Source: Cutaneotrichosporon cavernicola (Eukaryota > Basidiomycota > Tremellomycetes > Trichosporonales > Trichosporonaceae). From it: DNA of 64,000 bases. The first letter of the stretch is position 1; each line of letters starts with the position of its first letter. A program made the position numbers and the translations under genes. Under the pieces are notes generated by a model that was given only the letters and a program-made list of their open reading frames with translations, searched no databases and had not been told where the DNA came from. The DNA is taken from NCBI RefSeq assembly GCF_030864355.1, contig NC_083394.1, positions 744,001 through 808,000 on the forward strand, in the 5' to 3' direction. Positions 46,863 through 58,959 of this stretch are shown in pieces.

Positions 46863-47567
46863 ATGTCGGCCGTCCAGTGCTTCGGCAAGAAGAAGACCGC
46901 CACCGCGGTGGCACACGTTACCCCCGGCCGCGGCCTCGTCCGCCTTAACGGCTCCCCCATCTCGCTCGTCGAGCCGTGAGTATCGCGACGGATTCGAATG
47001 ATACAGGAGAGGGAAAGGACGTGGGAAGAGATCGGTTCGAGGAAGGATAAGGGCTGAGGCCAAATTGTGGAGGGACAAAGTTTTCGACGCAGGTGGAGTG
47101 GCATAGTGGCGTACTGCTGGCCTGTGTGCGCGTCGTGCGCCGGCTTGCGTGCGTATGGGTACTCTGGCACGCAGGAGACGTGAGCAGGATTGCAGGAGGA
47201 TTGAGCGCGGAGCAGTTGGAAGCGGACAGAGCTTACATGAGACAATGCTAACTTTAGCGCTCTTCTCCGCTACAAGGTGTACGAGCCCATCCTCGTTGCT
47301 GGCACCGACAAGTTTGCCAACATCGACATCCGCCTCCGTGTCAAGGGTGGTGGCCACGTCTCGCAGCTCTACGCTCTCCGCCAGGCCATCGCCAAGGGCC
47401 TCGTTGCGTTCTACGCCAAGAACGAGGACGCCGCCTCGGCGCTTGAGCTCAAGAAGACGCTCATCGCCTACGACCGCACTCTCCTCGTTGCCGACCCCCG
47501 CCGCTGCGAGCCCAAGAAGTTCGGCGGTCGTGGTGCCCGTGCCCGCCGCCAGAAGTCGTACCGTTAA
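46863..47567 (+). CDS. RPS16: 40S ribosomal protein S16 (uS9)
   Basis: Two exons, 46863-46975 and 47258-47567, give 140 residues. The protein begins [19 protein letters not shown], has [17 protein letters not shown] and ends in the decoding-site tail [10 protein letters not shown] of uS9. The intron is 282 nt, long for this window. Long first introns near the start are common in fungal ribosomal protein genes. The C-terminal arginine that contacts P-site tRNA is present. Confidence 0.97.
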
Positions 47568-48950
47568 ACACCTCGGCGGAGCCGTCGCCAGCCCCGGCCG
47601 CGCTCAGAGGCCGCGCGGAGGAGCTGCGCGATGGTGCGTGTTTGCATTGGGGTATGTATATCATGACCTTGCGGCTGTTGTTTGTGCGTCCAGTGTGCGA
47701 GGAAGAGGCGAGGAGCAGGGTGAAAACTGAGCGAGACAAGTAGGGAGGGCCACGAGTGCGAGTGAGGTCGTAGAGCGAGAGGGGAGCGGACGCGTGTGTA
47801 TCGTCGTCAGAGCAGTCAGCAGCCAGCAGTCAAGGAAGGACACCAAGGACACTGGAACAGACGGAGAGCGGATCAGCAGATCCAGAAGCTTGAGGACATG
47901 AAGCGAGGTCCAGGCATCGAGCACCCGTTCACATCCTCGTCATTAAAACAGCGAACGAGCAGCAGATCTGACAACCCCTGTTGCCTCCTCATATCCTCAT
48001 GGTCATGAGCTTCTGAGGACGCGTTGACCGTGCGTTAGAGGGCAGGAAATCGGCACAGAGGACAATGGCGTGCCGGACTGTATGAAAGAGGCGATGAGCG
48101 CGGCGTGATGGGGGCGATGAGTGTCAGCGGATCAGCAGTGCACGGTGAAGCTGTGTATCGTGGTGACATGGTTTGATCTGTAGACCAGACATTGTACCGC
48201 GCTCGTGGAGGAGAGCCGAAGAAGACAATGTGGATGTAGTAACTGACTTTTGGCGTAGGGATTGTCATGGCCAAGTAAACGTGGTTGTACAGTAGGTAGG
48301 TCTCGGCCGTTTAGGGTCTCATCCTCACCTTTTTGGCGCCAATGGAATTCCTAGCTCCCTAGTCTCCCGCCCTTTGACCTTTTCAGCGCGCCTGCCCTCT
48401 CTCTATAGCAATGCTATACCAAGATCATCACAACACCCACATCAACCATCTACTTTTGTCTTACCCGTTTACTATCACTTCCTTCCTCTACTCTGCTCTT
48501 CATCCACTCTCCTCTTAAGCATCATTCACATCCCAACATCCCCCTTACAACATAAACAATCCCGACGAGACCGCTGGATACCACACTCCACACACGCACC
48601 TTTCCTCACCCCCACCCCACCACACCCCACCTACCCTCGGTCCCTCCCTCCTGCCCTCAAACGTGACCCAGAACATCTGCACGGACCGCAATTCTCTTCA
48701 ACAACACTCTTCAATCCCATCATCCAACCTGTCGTTGTCATTCAGGCAGGAGCGCAACCGCTCCATTTCTCCAAAACAACGTCACGAACAGCTGCTCGAC
48801 CAAGGGCCCCTGATCCCCCCTCCGTTTTCCTTTACGCGCACCCTCGAGCTTGCCCGGCTGTTACCTCGCCACCTTCCCTCCCCGTCGCGCTTTGACGAGG
48901 AAGGAATATCCTCCAACAGCGCGTCATCCCGCTCCTCCACATCCACTTCC
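47568..48950. other. Intergenic region and leader of the SUN gene
   Basis: No gene is supported between RPS16 and the SUN gene. From about 48375 the sequence is C/T/A-rich leader. An open frame precedes the ATG at 48951 by about 290 nt without an ATG, so an upstream coding exon is possible but not shown. Confidence 0.4.
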
Positions 48951-51863
48951 ATGTCGCATTCGCGGAGCCGATCGCAGAGCGGCCATGCGCCCTATCTTCA
49001 GACCTCGTCGTTTGGTCGCAATCAGAGCAACAGGTGAGCCGGTGCGCCAGTCACGCCCCATCCCATCTCTGGGGATCACGCTCCAGGCCATGTCATGTTG
49101 GGGGGAGTCGCGTGCAGCAGGAAACTGATAGCTAGCAGCCAAGAGACGTCATTCTCATCACAACATCTGCCAGCGGGCACCACATCAAAGTAAGTGGCCA
49201 TTGTGCCGTGCCTGTGATGTCGCGTCATGTCGCTTGTTTGTGCTTGCCCTTTGTTTTGCTACCATCACTCCACCATCAGGCGACTCCATCGGTCGGCCAT
49301 ATATACTGACATCCGCAGTGAGGCTATCGCCATCATCCGCGCACGCCAAAGCCAACAAGACATGTACGGCGACGGGCCATCACGTCAAGTCAAAGAAATC
49401 CAGCAGCGCGGTCACTCGCCTTTAATCCCGGCGACACAAGTCGACATGTCGCGCCGCAATGGTCGCAGCATCCTCTCTCCTCCCGCAGGCAACGCCTCAA
49501 CGTCTAACAGCTTGCAAGTGCCTGGGGGAGGCCGACATCGCTCCGCATCGCCCGCAGGAGGTAGTGCCCTCCCTCGTGAGCGGTCACGATCTCCCAACCT
49601 CCCGCCAGCCATGTCGCCACCCCCAGCCAACGGCTACCAGAGCTTCAGCCTTGGGCTTACCGACACAAGCACGCATCGTGCCCTTCCGGTCCCTTCTCCT
49701 GGAGGTGACTCTTCGTACTCCTTCGAGAAAGAAGAGGACTTGTACAGGACCCGTAAGCGCAAGAGCATGAAACGCGATGACGACGCGGCATACCGCCGCG
49801 GTGACGACGACTACAGTGAAGACTCGGACGACAACCCTGACCCTACCGTTGGGATTGCCGCTCGCAACGGTGCCCTGCGTCACCGTCGCAGGACTTCCAC
49901 TGCCGACTTGCACGACGCAAACCCCCTTCGGCCCCGCAACGGCAAGGGCCGGGCCACGACCATGTCCGCTGTTCCCGAAGACGAGGGCATCGAAGACGAA
50001 GGCTTTGGACAGGTGGACGAAGGTCTTGGACAAGAGGACGAGGGCGTTGGGCTTGAGGACGTCGCGGACAAGGACGACTATGCCGACCATCCAGCAACCT
50101 ACACATCACCCGCACCGCAGCGCATCATCGTGGCGACTGAGACCACCCTTCCGCGCGCCTATCGGCAACCCAAGCGGTGGGAACACGCGCTGCGCAACCT
50201 TCAGCAGCAGTGCAGACACTGGCTTGCCACGCTAAGAAAGCATCCCGCCGCGATTCTCATCGCCGTATTGGCTGTGATGTGGATGGTTTACATCTCTTAT
50301 CCGGGGGCCAAATCGTCAACAGTGGTGGCGCCCGTGCCACTCCCAGGCAACTTCGACGAGCTCGCCGGTCGCCTCGGCGGCCTTGAGACGTCTCACACCA
50401 AGGGCACGGCGCAGTTGAACCAGCTCGGGCAGCGTCTCGCCCGCCTGGAGGCGGAGCAGAGTGTCCTGTCCGAGCTCAAGCAGCAGCAGGCGGCTGTACT
50501 CGCGGACAACCGCCGAACTAGGGACCAGATGGGCGCTACGATTGGTCGAGTCGACAAGCTGGAGCGCCGTGTCGACTCATTAGAAGGCCTCGTGTCCCAG
50601 GCAATCAACGACGGCAGCCTCCGTGATGCCCTTGGCAAGATTCTCCCAGCCGTCATGCCGGTTCGCCGGGCCAAGGACGGCGGATGGGACATCGACGACA
50701 GCTTCTTCGCCGTGTTCATGAAGCGTGTGTTGTACGGCACCGGGTCGCTCGAGCAAGAGATTCGCCACCTCGTGAACCAGGGCGTCGAGACCGAGGCAAA
50801 GCGGTGGTCGGAGGACTGGCAGGGCGACTCCAAGCGCTTGACAGAGCGCATCGAGCAGATGCTCTCGTCGCACACTGCCGAGATCCTGATCAGCCGCGAG
50901 GACTTTGTCCAGCTCCTCGAGGAGAGAACGCAGGAACTCTGGCGTGAGATCCGGTCAGTCCAGGAAAACACTGAGTCGTTGCCCACCGCCATCAAGCTCA
51001 AGACCAGCAAGGGCGAGGACGTGACGGCGATGCTGCAGGGGATTGTCGACGCGAGCCTCCTGCGGTACAGCAACGACAAGCTCGGCCTGGTCGACTACGC
51101 GTTATATTCGGCTGGCGCGCGCGTGATCGAGGAGACGACGACGCCAACTCTGCAGCTCACAGACGAGCCAAGCTTCATTGGTCGTCTCTGGGGTGAGAAA
51201 GCCGTGTACGCCCGGCCGCCGCACATCGCGCTGCACCCAGACACGACTGTCGGGCAGTGCTGGGCGTTTGGTGGTCCGGCGGGCGACCTAGGAGTCCTTC
51301 TCTCGCGGCCCGATGTGATAGTGTCCTCGATCACGATCGACCACATTGCCAAGTCTGTTACGACTGATATTTCTTCAGCGCCCAAGGACATCGAGGTGGT
51401 GAGTAGCGATCGTCGATCGGCCTGACTGTCATGCTGACCGAATAGTGGGTTACCGTCGAGGGTGAGGAGAACCGTGTCAAAGCGCGTCAGTACCTGGAGG
51501 AGTCTCCACTGCGTGACGAGTAAGTTGGCGAGGGCAATGTCGTGCGCAGAGTGCTGATCGAGTCCAGGCCCACCTCTATGCCACAGACTGAGGAGAACAT
51601 CCTTCTTGCGAAGGTCGTATATGACATCAACTCGGCCACACCCACCCAGACGTTCCCGGTCCCCAAGGAGTTCGTGGACCTCGGCATTAGTACTCGGATC
51701 ACCACGTTCCGTGTGCTCTCCAACTGGGGTGGTGACGTTACGTGCATTTATCGAGTGAGTGTTCCAGCCCCTGTGCCAAACGATTATCCTGCTGGTGCTG
51801 ACCACACAGGTTCGTGTGCACGGGTCAACAAAGGAGGCCTCTCCTCCCGGCAGTGAGCTGTAA
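48951..51863 (+). CDS. SAD1: SUN-domain nuclear envelope protein (Sad1 type)
   Basis: Six exons (48951-49033, 49139-49189, 49280-51398, 51446-51519, 51568-51754, 51810-51863) give 855 residues. The N-terminal 365 residues are hydrophilic, with acidic repeats (GFGQVDEGLGQEDEGVG). One membrane helix follows near 368-385 (AILIAVLAVMWMVYISY). Then comes a coiled coil (LARLEAEQSVLSELKQQQAA, VDKLERRVDSLEGLV) and the SUN domain from about 620 (DYALYSAGARVIEETTTPTL, GQCWAFGGPAGDLGVLLSRP). SUN proteins sit in the inner nuclear membrane and bind KASH proteins to form the LINC bridge. In fission yeast Sad1 works with Bqt4-tethered telomeres, and a Bqt4-like gene is 22 kb away. Confidence 0.92.
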
Positions 51864-53527
51864 TAGCCACCCACGTGTCCATTTGCTACAGAGCAGTGCG
51901 CTGGTTGCCGTGCCTGGGACTGGATGAGACCCAGAGCCTTCGGTTGCTGGCAGCACGCCTGAGTTCGGCGTTGGTATGTGCGTTTGAGGAGTGTCAAGTG
52001 ACGAGGGTGATTGACGAGAGAGACGTTGGGGGCTGTGAGAACGACAAGGGCTTGTACAGGGCATTCATATTGGTTCGCATTGCGATGCATGTGCATTATG
52101 TTCGCGGTAATTGTCCGAGAGTGCGTGCATGGCTCGGCCGGAAACCGAGAGCAGTTGAGATCGGGGGTTGTGACAAGCTCTAGTATCACGGCACAGGGCG
52201 CAGAACACTTACTGCATTCGGCGCGTGCCCTGCCTCTCGTCACCGCCCAGTTCTCAGTGTTCCTCGACGCGGATCCGGCTTACTCTGCCGTAAGCACAAA
52301 TGGGGCCTGGGTTGGGCACTAATGGGACGCGTACGGGCGCCGCTGATACTGCAGAAACAGTTGACGTCGTGTGGACCTACGATCGATGATCGAGCTTGCA
52401 GCCGTGTGGCAATTGGTTGATTCGTGGGTTGGATCGGCGTTGTGCAACCTAGTCTAGATCCGGTGGCACGGGATGATGTACACTGCCAGGATGATGCGTG
52501 AGGTACTGATTGATGACTGCAGCATGACAGCTTGACAGCAGCGCTGCGTACCTCTTCTGGCGATGGAGGCACAGTGGCACTTTGACAGATGGAATGGCAT
52601 TGCCGGGGCCGGGGACAGCCATAGATAGCGATATCTCAGCATTCAGCATGTTAACCAAGCTTCACCAGGAGACGGTATTATCAGCTGTGTTTCCCACTGC
52701 GAACCAAGAAGAACGTCAGCCGACTATCCAAGAAGTTGAATGAGCGGTGTGCAGCGTGCACGCGAAGAAGGGGATCATCGAGTGTGGGGGCTCTGTCTCG
52801 TTCATCGATATGCACATAGTGCGTTTTGGTGCCTTTAGTCTCTTGCTCCGTACTTCCCAGGAGCCAGAACCACCAGACCCAGCACTAGGAAACGGTTATG
52901 CATGGTCGCGGGCCGCTACCCCCTGCTCTGTTGCTTGCTGCTCCAAGAGGCCTCGTGAGTAGCTGATACGAATCGCTCCCCGAAACTACTATCTGGGGCC
53001 ATTGGTTGGGTAACACCAGACGCCTGTCAGCTACAAAACATTACCCACCAAAGCGCCATCTAGACGTTAGTGCATGGCGACCAGGGAATGGGTAGCGAGG
53101 GTGGGCAGGGAGCGAGGACGAATCGCCAGTCCGAGGTGCGCCTCCCCACTTCCATCACTGCTGTCGCCTAAACCTGTCACCCATATCCAACTGGAGAGAA
53201 GGTATCGTCTGCGTCCCAAAACCTCGAACTGCTACAGGGCGGCAGTGGCATCCGCAGACAGAACCGGCGTTTAAGGACGAATATGGGCGGCGTGTTGACC
53301 GGTGAGGGAACGTTGCGAAGCGCTGGAATCGTCCTCTTTGTATAAACAGCCGTCATGGGGATCTGCGCCTACCCCTCACCCAAACCCGGTAGTGAAGAAA
53401 GGATGCCATGCCCGAGCTGCGTCTGTATATATGTATTAGTGTGATGGCAGTTGGACTCGTGTTCTAGAGGCACCCCAGCGCGCAAGTTCGCTGTGTTCAA
53501 AGCCGTACGGCCTCGTTTAAACAAGCA

Positions 53528-53760
53528 ATGTCTCCCTCATCGCTCGCAAGTCTGGAAGAATCGTCTACGCCGTGGAAAATTTACGACGTGTCATCTGAAA
53601 GCGATGAACATACTGCCGAACCACAGGCGCTCAGTCTGTCATCCATTTGTGGAGTGGTCGATCTTCCTGTCAGCGCTTGATCGTGGCATATCGTGGCACA
53701 AGATGTGACAGTTAAACCCTGCGGCCTGCCACCACAAAAATGTTGCACAGAACACCGGGG

Positions 53761-53794
<34 letters not shown>

Positions 53795-54988
53795 CGAAAA
53801 GGCAGTGAAAAGAGTGAAATGGAGCGTCGTCAAGTTGAACGTCGTGAAGACGTCCTCCCGGTGGGGACAATGGATGATTGGAGGAAGGGCAACGCCCAAT
53901 ACTGGTGTTCGCCATATCCTCCCTTCTCCTAAAACTGTAGCGCATCCGCTAACCCGTTGGCCACGCTTGCTGACGAGCATGGGAGTTGTGAACGGGGCTC
54001 ACTTGAGAATGAGTGTTTACAGGTACTTTTGCCACGTGTCGCCGAAAGTTCTCCTAGGCAACGTCCCGTGAGCTTAATACAGCAAAGGCTGGAGTGGAAC
54101 AGGAGAGAGGATAAGTGTTTAAAAGTACGCGGGGGGCTCTTCTTGGGTACCTTTGATAACGGGAAGCAACGTCTCCATACGCACTCACGAAGGCCAGTTT
54201 GTGGAAGAATCACTGGGTTCGGCAAGCGAGTCAATTGAAAACTACAACTGGTCCCAGGACGTCGGCGCAATCATCCGCACATTCCTCCCAGTCGTCCTGG
54301 GCAGCTGCCCTCCTCTAAATAACACCGCCCACGCAGGAGCGGCCACTGGAGCAACCACGTCCGTGGCCGTGCCACACAGCAACGTTCCGGCTGGTTACCT
54401 GGCTGCGCTTCTTGTCGCTCTACTCCCTGATCCATCGCGGCGACCTGTGGCCGAGAAATTGAGCCTTTCAACCTACGACCGATGCAGCTGGGGGGGTAGC
54501 CGTGATCTGCCATGCGACGAAGACAGATGTAGAAAGCGGAGGGAGGTGGGAATGGGCGAATTCGGATGAGGCTCTATCCGCGGGCTATCGGCAGTCCCGA
54601 CATGGCTACAGAGGTCACCGCCCGTCCGACAGGTCCCGCCCACTTCCAACGCTACTTTCGTGCAATTCCCAGATAGAGATAGCCACTTCCGTTCTACGAG
54701 GAATCGAAGAGCCGATAATGTGGCCGTCGGAGCAACCCGCTGGTCCAACCTCCTCTCGCTCCCGCAAGCCGCCTGCCCGCCTTCCAGCAAGCCATTCTTT
54801 TCGCATGCACGTACTCCGCTCTTCCGGTTCTGGTATGCATATCCTGTGGGCGCTATCCTGTGGGCGCTTCAGCCACAACTCAGGAGCTGGCTGAAGGGAT
54901 GCGGGAGTTGGAACGCCAGGCTGGACTGCTTGAACTGGAGAACAGCGTGACCGAAACGGGGCCAGACGTGAAGCGTGAAATGCAGTAG
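53528..54988 (+). pseudogene. Probable decayed gene, family unknown
   Basis: Several plus-strand pieces read like one protein. The first, from ATG 53528, starts MSPSSLASLEESSTPWKIYD and stops at 53678-53680. After the poly-G tract comes TLADEHGSCERGSLENECLQ (about 53960-54120). SESIENYNWSQDVGAIIRTF and VPAGYLAALLVALLP follow (54150-54490). At a run of seven G (54490-54496) the sensible reading shifts frame to VAVICHATKTDVESGGRWEW. The last piece is QELAEGMRELERQAGLLELE, ending at 54986-54988. Splicing may explain some joins, but not the shift at the G run, so the gene is either dead or contains a sequencing error. I recognise no domain. Confidence 0.35.
53757..53794 (+). repeat. Poly-G tract (31 consecutive G)
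   Basis: Six G, one A, then 31 G in a row at 53764-53794. It lies in gene-poor DNA, within the span of the decayed gene. Confidence 0.95.
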
Positions 54989-57652
54989 CAGTTTCGTGTT
55001 TCACGCGCGCGTCGAACGTACGCATACCAATGTCAACTCGACGGAACCCTGGGACCTGTGGTGTCCCACCGAGTCAGCTGAGGTAGCGACTCATTGAACC
55101 ATCTATTGCCGCTGTCGCAACCCAAGTCAGGCTGCCATTGATCACAGTGTGGTGAGCCAAAGGTAAGGGAACCTATCACGATCGCACCATCCCTCCAAGG
55201 TTCGGGCAGTGTCCGTGGGCGCTTGTCATGGGCTCCATCGAGTTCATCAGAACTGCCACAGTGGCCGATATTTGGTCGAATGCCACGCCACATTGCTTGT
55301 GGAGTCGATTCATACCACATGTTGCGCATTGTCCATGTCCATCACGTACAGGTATCCCGATAAGCTCTGCGAACAATAGCGCAGGACAATGGACAAGCTC
55401 CTTAAGTCCCGCCTTACGAGGTTCGATATAGTGTTACGAGATAGTTTTCGTACGCCGAGCTCAAGCCCAGCGGTAGTGAGCTCCGAATGACCTGAAGCGG
55501 CAAAACGAAGTGCGTGCTGGAATCGGGGGAGGACAGCAATGTTGAGTGGATACCTTCGCCGGTCTCCTGCTAACGAAATCTGCGACTGATTATGGTTCTG
55601 CTGACATGCAGGCGACGTACCCATCCGTATATTCGAGTTGAAAGCCGGACCTGGCTCAGGAAGCTCCGGCAGACGCCGGTACCTTGCTGTCCCTGCTCCC
55701 TTGCGTCATGTGTAGTTCGCGTGAGTTAGTGCCTGGATACAGCTCAAGGTCCACGCATGCCACAACAGCTCGTTTTGAGCAATCCAGCACGCCAGACTAA
55801 TTAATGCCCTCCCAAGCTAAATCGCACTCTCCCGTAACATGATCCCCTGTTTGGAACTCGAGGCTCCAAACCTGAGAGATGAGCCTGAGTTCCGTCTCGG
55901 GGTGCAGCTGGAATGGGTTAAGTCTCCAACTGACGGACGTCGATAGGGATAATGTAATTGTGCATGTTCTTGAAGTGATCAAGTGGGAGTGACCAGACTT
56001 TGCAGACGCGTTCAGAGATGCACTGAGACCCTGGTAGAGGGCGTACTTGGTCAAGAGGGCCGCGGCTTGACTTACAAAAATATTATATCAGACTCCACAT
56101 TCCGTCAGCCAGAAAGCATGGTGGACACTAAGGTTGGATTGTTGATCAATATTGGTCGCCACGGCACAGGACAGGGCAGGCATTTGTCTTCATGGCTTGG
56201 CATAACTGATCAGATCAGAGACGTGGCTGGCTCAAAATTCAAGTTCAAAGCGCCATGTCGATTACTGAATGGCGGCTGAATTACTGTTGAACTAAACACT
56301 CAGCCCCTAACTAGTCCTGGGCAGGTTGCCATGACGACGTCGGGTCCGGCGGTTTAGAGCTTTATTAATACTCTGTGCCCAAGACTCGTTCAGGAACAGC
56401 CATCTAATCAATTTTAATCTTCCAGGGGGACGCAGAGCCTTTACTAATTTACTAAGCCCGGCATGTCTCGCATCGCTGGCCTGATTATTAATATCTATAC
56501 CTACAAGGAACACCGAGCCCTGCTCGGTTTAAGCTGCAATCTCTTACAATTGTTGGTGGGAGTCTGACGGAAGGGGCCGCTTCCCGCTTTACCTGCCAGT
56601 TAGTGAAGCCCGGAAATTTCCCCTCTTGCCCCTCTTGTCCCTCCTCCCCTCGCCCTCGCTCTTCCCCGGTCAAAACAAATACTGCGAGGTAAATAGAATG
56701 TAAAAGCCTGACGTTGAGCATAGGGTATGCCGAAACCTCCGATGGTCAGAGGGAGTTGGGGATCTTGAGGTATAGCGTCAGAGTCCCTCCCGCCTAGCCC
56801 ATCTACATACCGAGCCCCTACGGGGAGGGCCCGTTTTATTGGATCAAGATCCCCATCATCCTGGTCAAATGGATATCCACAGGACGAAGCCCACAGCCTC
56901 GTAATGAAAAGATTCTGACACACCTCTTGGATGGGAAGGTTGACGTCCCGAACAAGGGGAAGAGGTGACAGCATCCCCCGTTCCCAAAAGTCACACCAAC
57001 CCAGACGGGTTGGAGACATGCGAGGATGCGGCATGGTTTCTGAACGTTCGTTTGGGGTTCATGGTGTTCACTGTCTGTCGACGCGACCTTGAAACGGCGA
57101 TGGGTATGCTTTGCATTGCTTGCGACTACCATAGGATGAATGTATGTGAGCTGCGCGATTCAGGGCAGCTCTTGCTTCGGGCATGTATGCCCGTGACGTT
57201 ACCTGTCCTTGACCAGAGCTTTGCAAGCTGACTGATCCATTCATTACAGTCTAAGTGATGGTCAGGCCGGTCAAGCCGAAGCACGGACATGAGCGCACGG
57301 ATATGAGAGCCACGAGGTCATCGGCATGATTGATTGTACGGCAGTGGAGTTCTGTTTTAGCCTCGACGTGGCTAATCCTCGAATCCTCCAGTCCTCAAAT
57401 CAACTTTGAATCCCTGAGAGTTTATTCCCGCTTGACTTACCTCGGCAAGATTTCTCACTCATCTTCAATCATGCCGTACACTGGTTACGTCTCGCAACTT
57501 TACTTGTCAAGGTTGGCTGGCTGACAAGCCAAGCAGGAGGCAGGCGACAGGTCCCTATCAAACCCAAGGTGTTGATCAATCTGATACTTGAAAGGTTGGC
57601 GGGCAGGGGGCACGTGACGCACTTTGGCCCCCCTTGGATAGAAGCTCTGCAC

Positions 57653-57697
57653 TGGTTGGGTTGGGTTGGGTTGGGTTGGGTTGAGTTGGGTTTGGGC
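57653..57697 (+). repeat. TTGGG pentanucleotide microsatellite
   Basis: At least six TTGGG units in tandem, the last ones with single-base changes (TTGAG, TTTGGG). Confidence 0.8.
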
Positions 57698-58196
57698 TGG
57701 TTGAGGCTAGTTGGAGTGGGCGCAAGGATCTTGAGGAAGCTCTGCGGTGATGCCGGAGTCACCGCTTGTTGACGTCGCACTCTTCAGGGCAGGTGCTATA
57801 GTGTTGGTGCTACTTTGCACCCCTAGGCAATCTGCTCGTGATTCACCATGAAACTGGCCCCTCACCGTCCTCTTCATGTCCCCCCTTCCTCCCCTTGCCC
57901 CGTCTTCCCGCTGAGCTTCGCGTTCGGGCCACAAGAGGCCAAGTAAATGCCAGTAGGTCAGTCACCGGAGAAAACGACGTTGTCTGATGCACAAAGAAGG
58001 TGCAGATCAAGTGGCAAGTCGATGTAGACGGGACCAGGGGTAAAATGGCTGGCATCACAACAGAAATGATACGGCAGGGCAGCAGCAGCCTTGGAGGGCA
58101 GGCGGTGTGGAGCAGCCAGCACCCCAGTTCAGACATTATGCTTGCACCTGGAGGTACGAGAGCGTAGGGGCTGCTGCCGCCTCCGTACCACACTCA

Positions 58197-58490
58197 TGGA
58201 CGCCAATGCTAACGGCATCCATGAACCCAGGGACAAGAAACCACGAGATGAAGAATCGAGCAAGTCAAACGATGGCGCTTCAGATGAGACACGCCAAGGG
58301 TCCCACACCAGCCCGCGTGCTCAGGTTCACCCGGGACTGATCTGGTGGAGGACCCCGAGGAGAAGAGGAGCGCTCCTGCCTCGACCACCGAGTGCATCCT
58401 TGGCGGCTGCTGGGCTGAGTTGTCTGGTCAGCTCGGCAACGAAGCTTCCGAGGCTCAGAGTCGCAGCAGAACCCTCATCTGAGCCTCTGG
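58197..58490 (+). pseudogene. Short broken coding fragment, family unknown
   Basis: From the ATG at 58197 the plus strand reads MDANANGIHEPRDKKPRDEE and stays hydrophilic for about 45 codons. A second frame then reads TDLVEDPEEKRSAPASTTEC and CWAELSGQLGNEASEAQSRS to a stop near 58480. The change of frame near 58330 has no plausible intron. It may be a remnant of a disordered protein. Confidence 0.25.
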
Positions 58491-58959
58491 CGCGATCCGC
58501 TTCAAACTCCTCCAGGTTTCCTGAAGGACTTGCCGACTTGCTCCAGCTGCAGTTACAGGCGCGCGCCAGATGTGATCTGGTATAATACTACTCTCCAGAC
58601 ACTATCTTGTCCCTCATGCTCCTCTACTAGACATAGTCGACGGTTGCCTAGACTCGCCCTTCGTTCTCTTCTGTCGAGGCCAAGAAGAGCAAGCGCGTCG
58701 GCGCCCCGTCCCCCATTCCCCACATTGCTACTCTTCCGCAACACCACACCCACCAGCAACTCCCCAGCACGATCACCTCTCGTCACCTCGCTCTGTCCTC
58801 CTCCAGTCACGTCTCGTCCGTCCTCATCATCGTGGGACCCCATTGCTCTTTCCGTTGTCCACATCCACGACTGTCTCAGCCACACGCCTTGCTTGACACA
58901 AGCTCGTTCCGGTCGTTCTCTTTCGCGTCATACCCGGTCACCTCGTCGAAGGACAGAAC

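Larger units (their letters stand above)
51864..58959. other. Long gene-poor interval with coding-like fragments
   Basis: About 7.1 kb without a gene I can close. GC is lower than in the genes. It includes broken coding fragments (53528-54988, 58197-58490, and weaker minus-strand ones near 55033-55624, 55797-56054 and 56600-57034), a 31-G run and a TTGGG microsatellite. From about 58620 the sequence becomes the C/T-rich leader of the zinc-cluster gene. Confidence 0.5.

Noticed and set aside
51095..52243. A 382-codon minus-strand open frame over the end of the SUN gene
   Set aside because: It overlaps well-supported SUN-domain exons in antisense, and its composition is that of a mirrored GC-rich frame.
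57653..57697. TTGGG repeats as a telomere or internal telomeric relic
   Set aside because: The unit differs from the TTAGGG-type telomeres expected here. The array is short and imperfect, so a microsatellite is simpler.
51864..58959. Intact retrotransposon or DNA transposon in the gene-poor block
   Set aside because: I found no terminal repeats, target-site duplications, or reverse transcriptase or transposase motifs.
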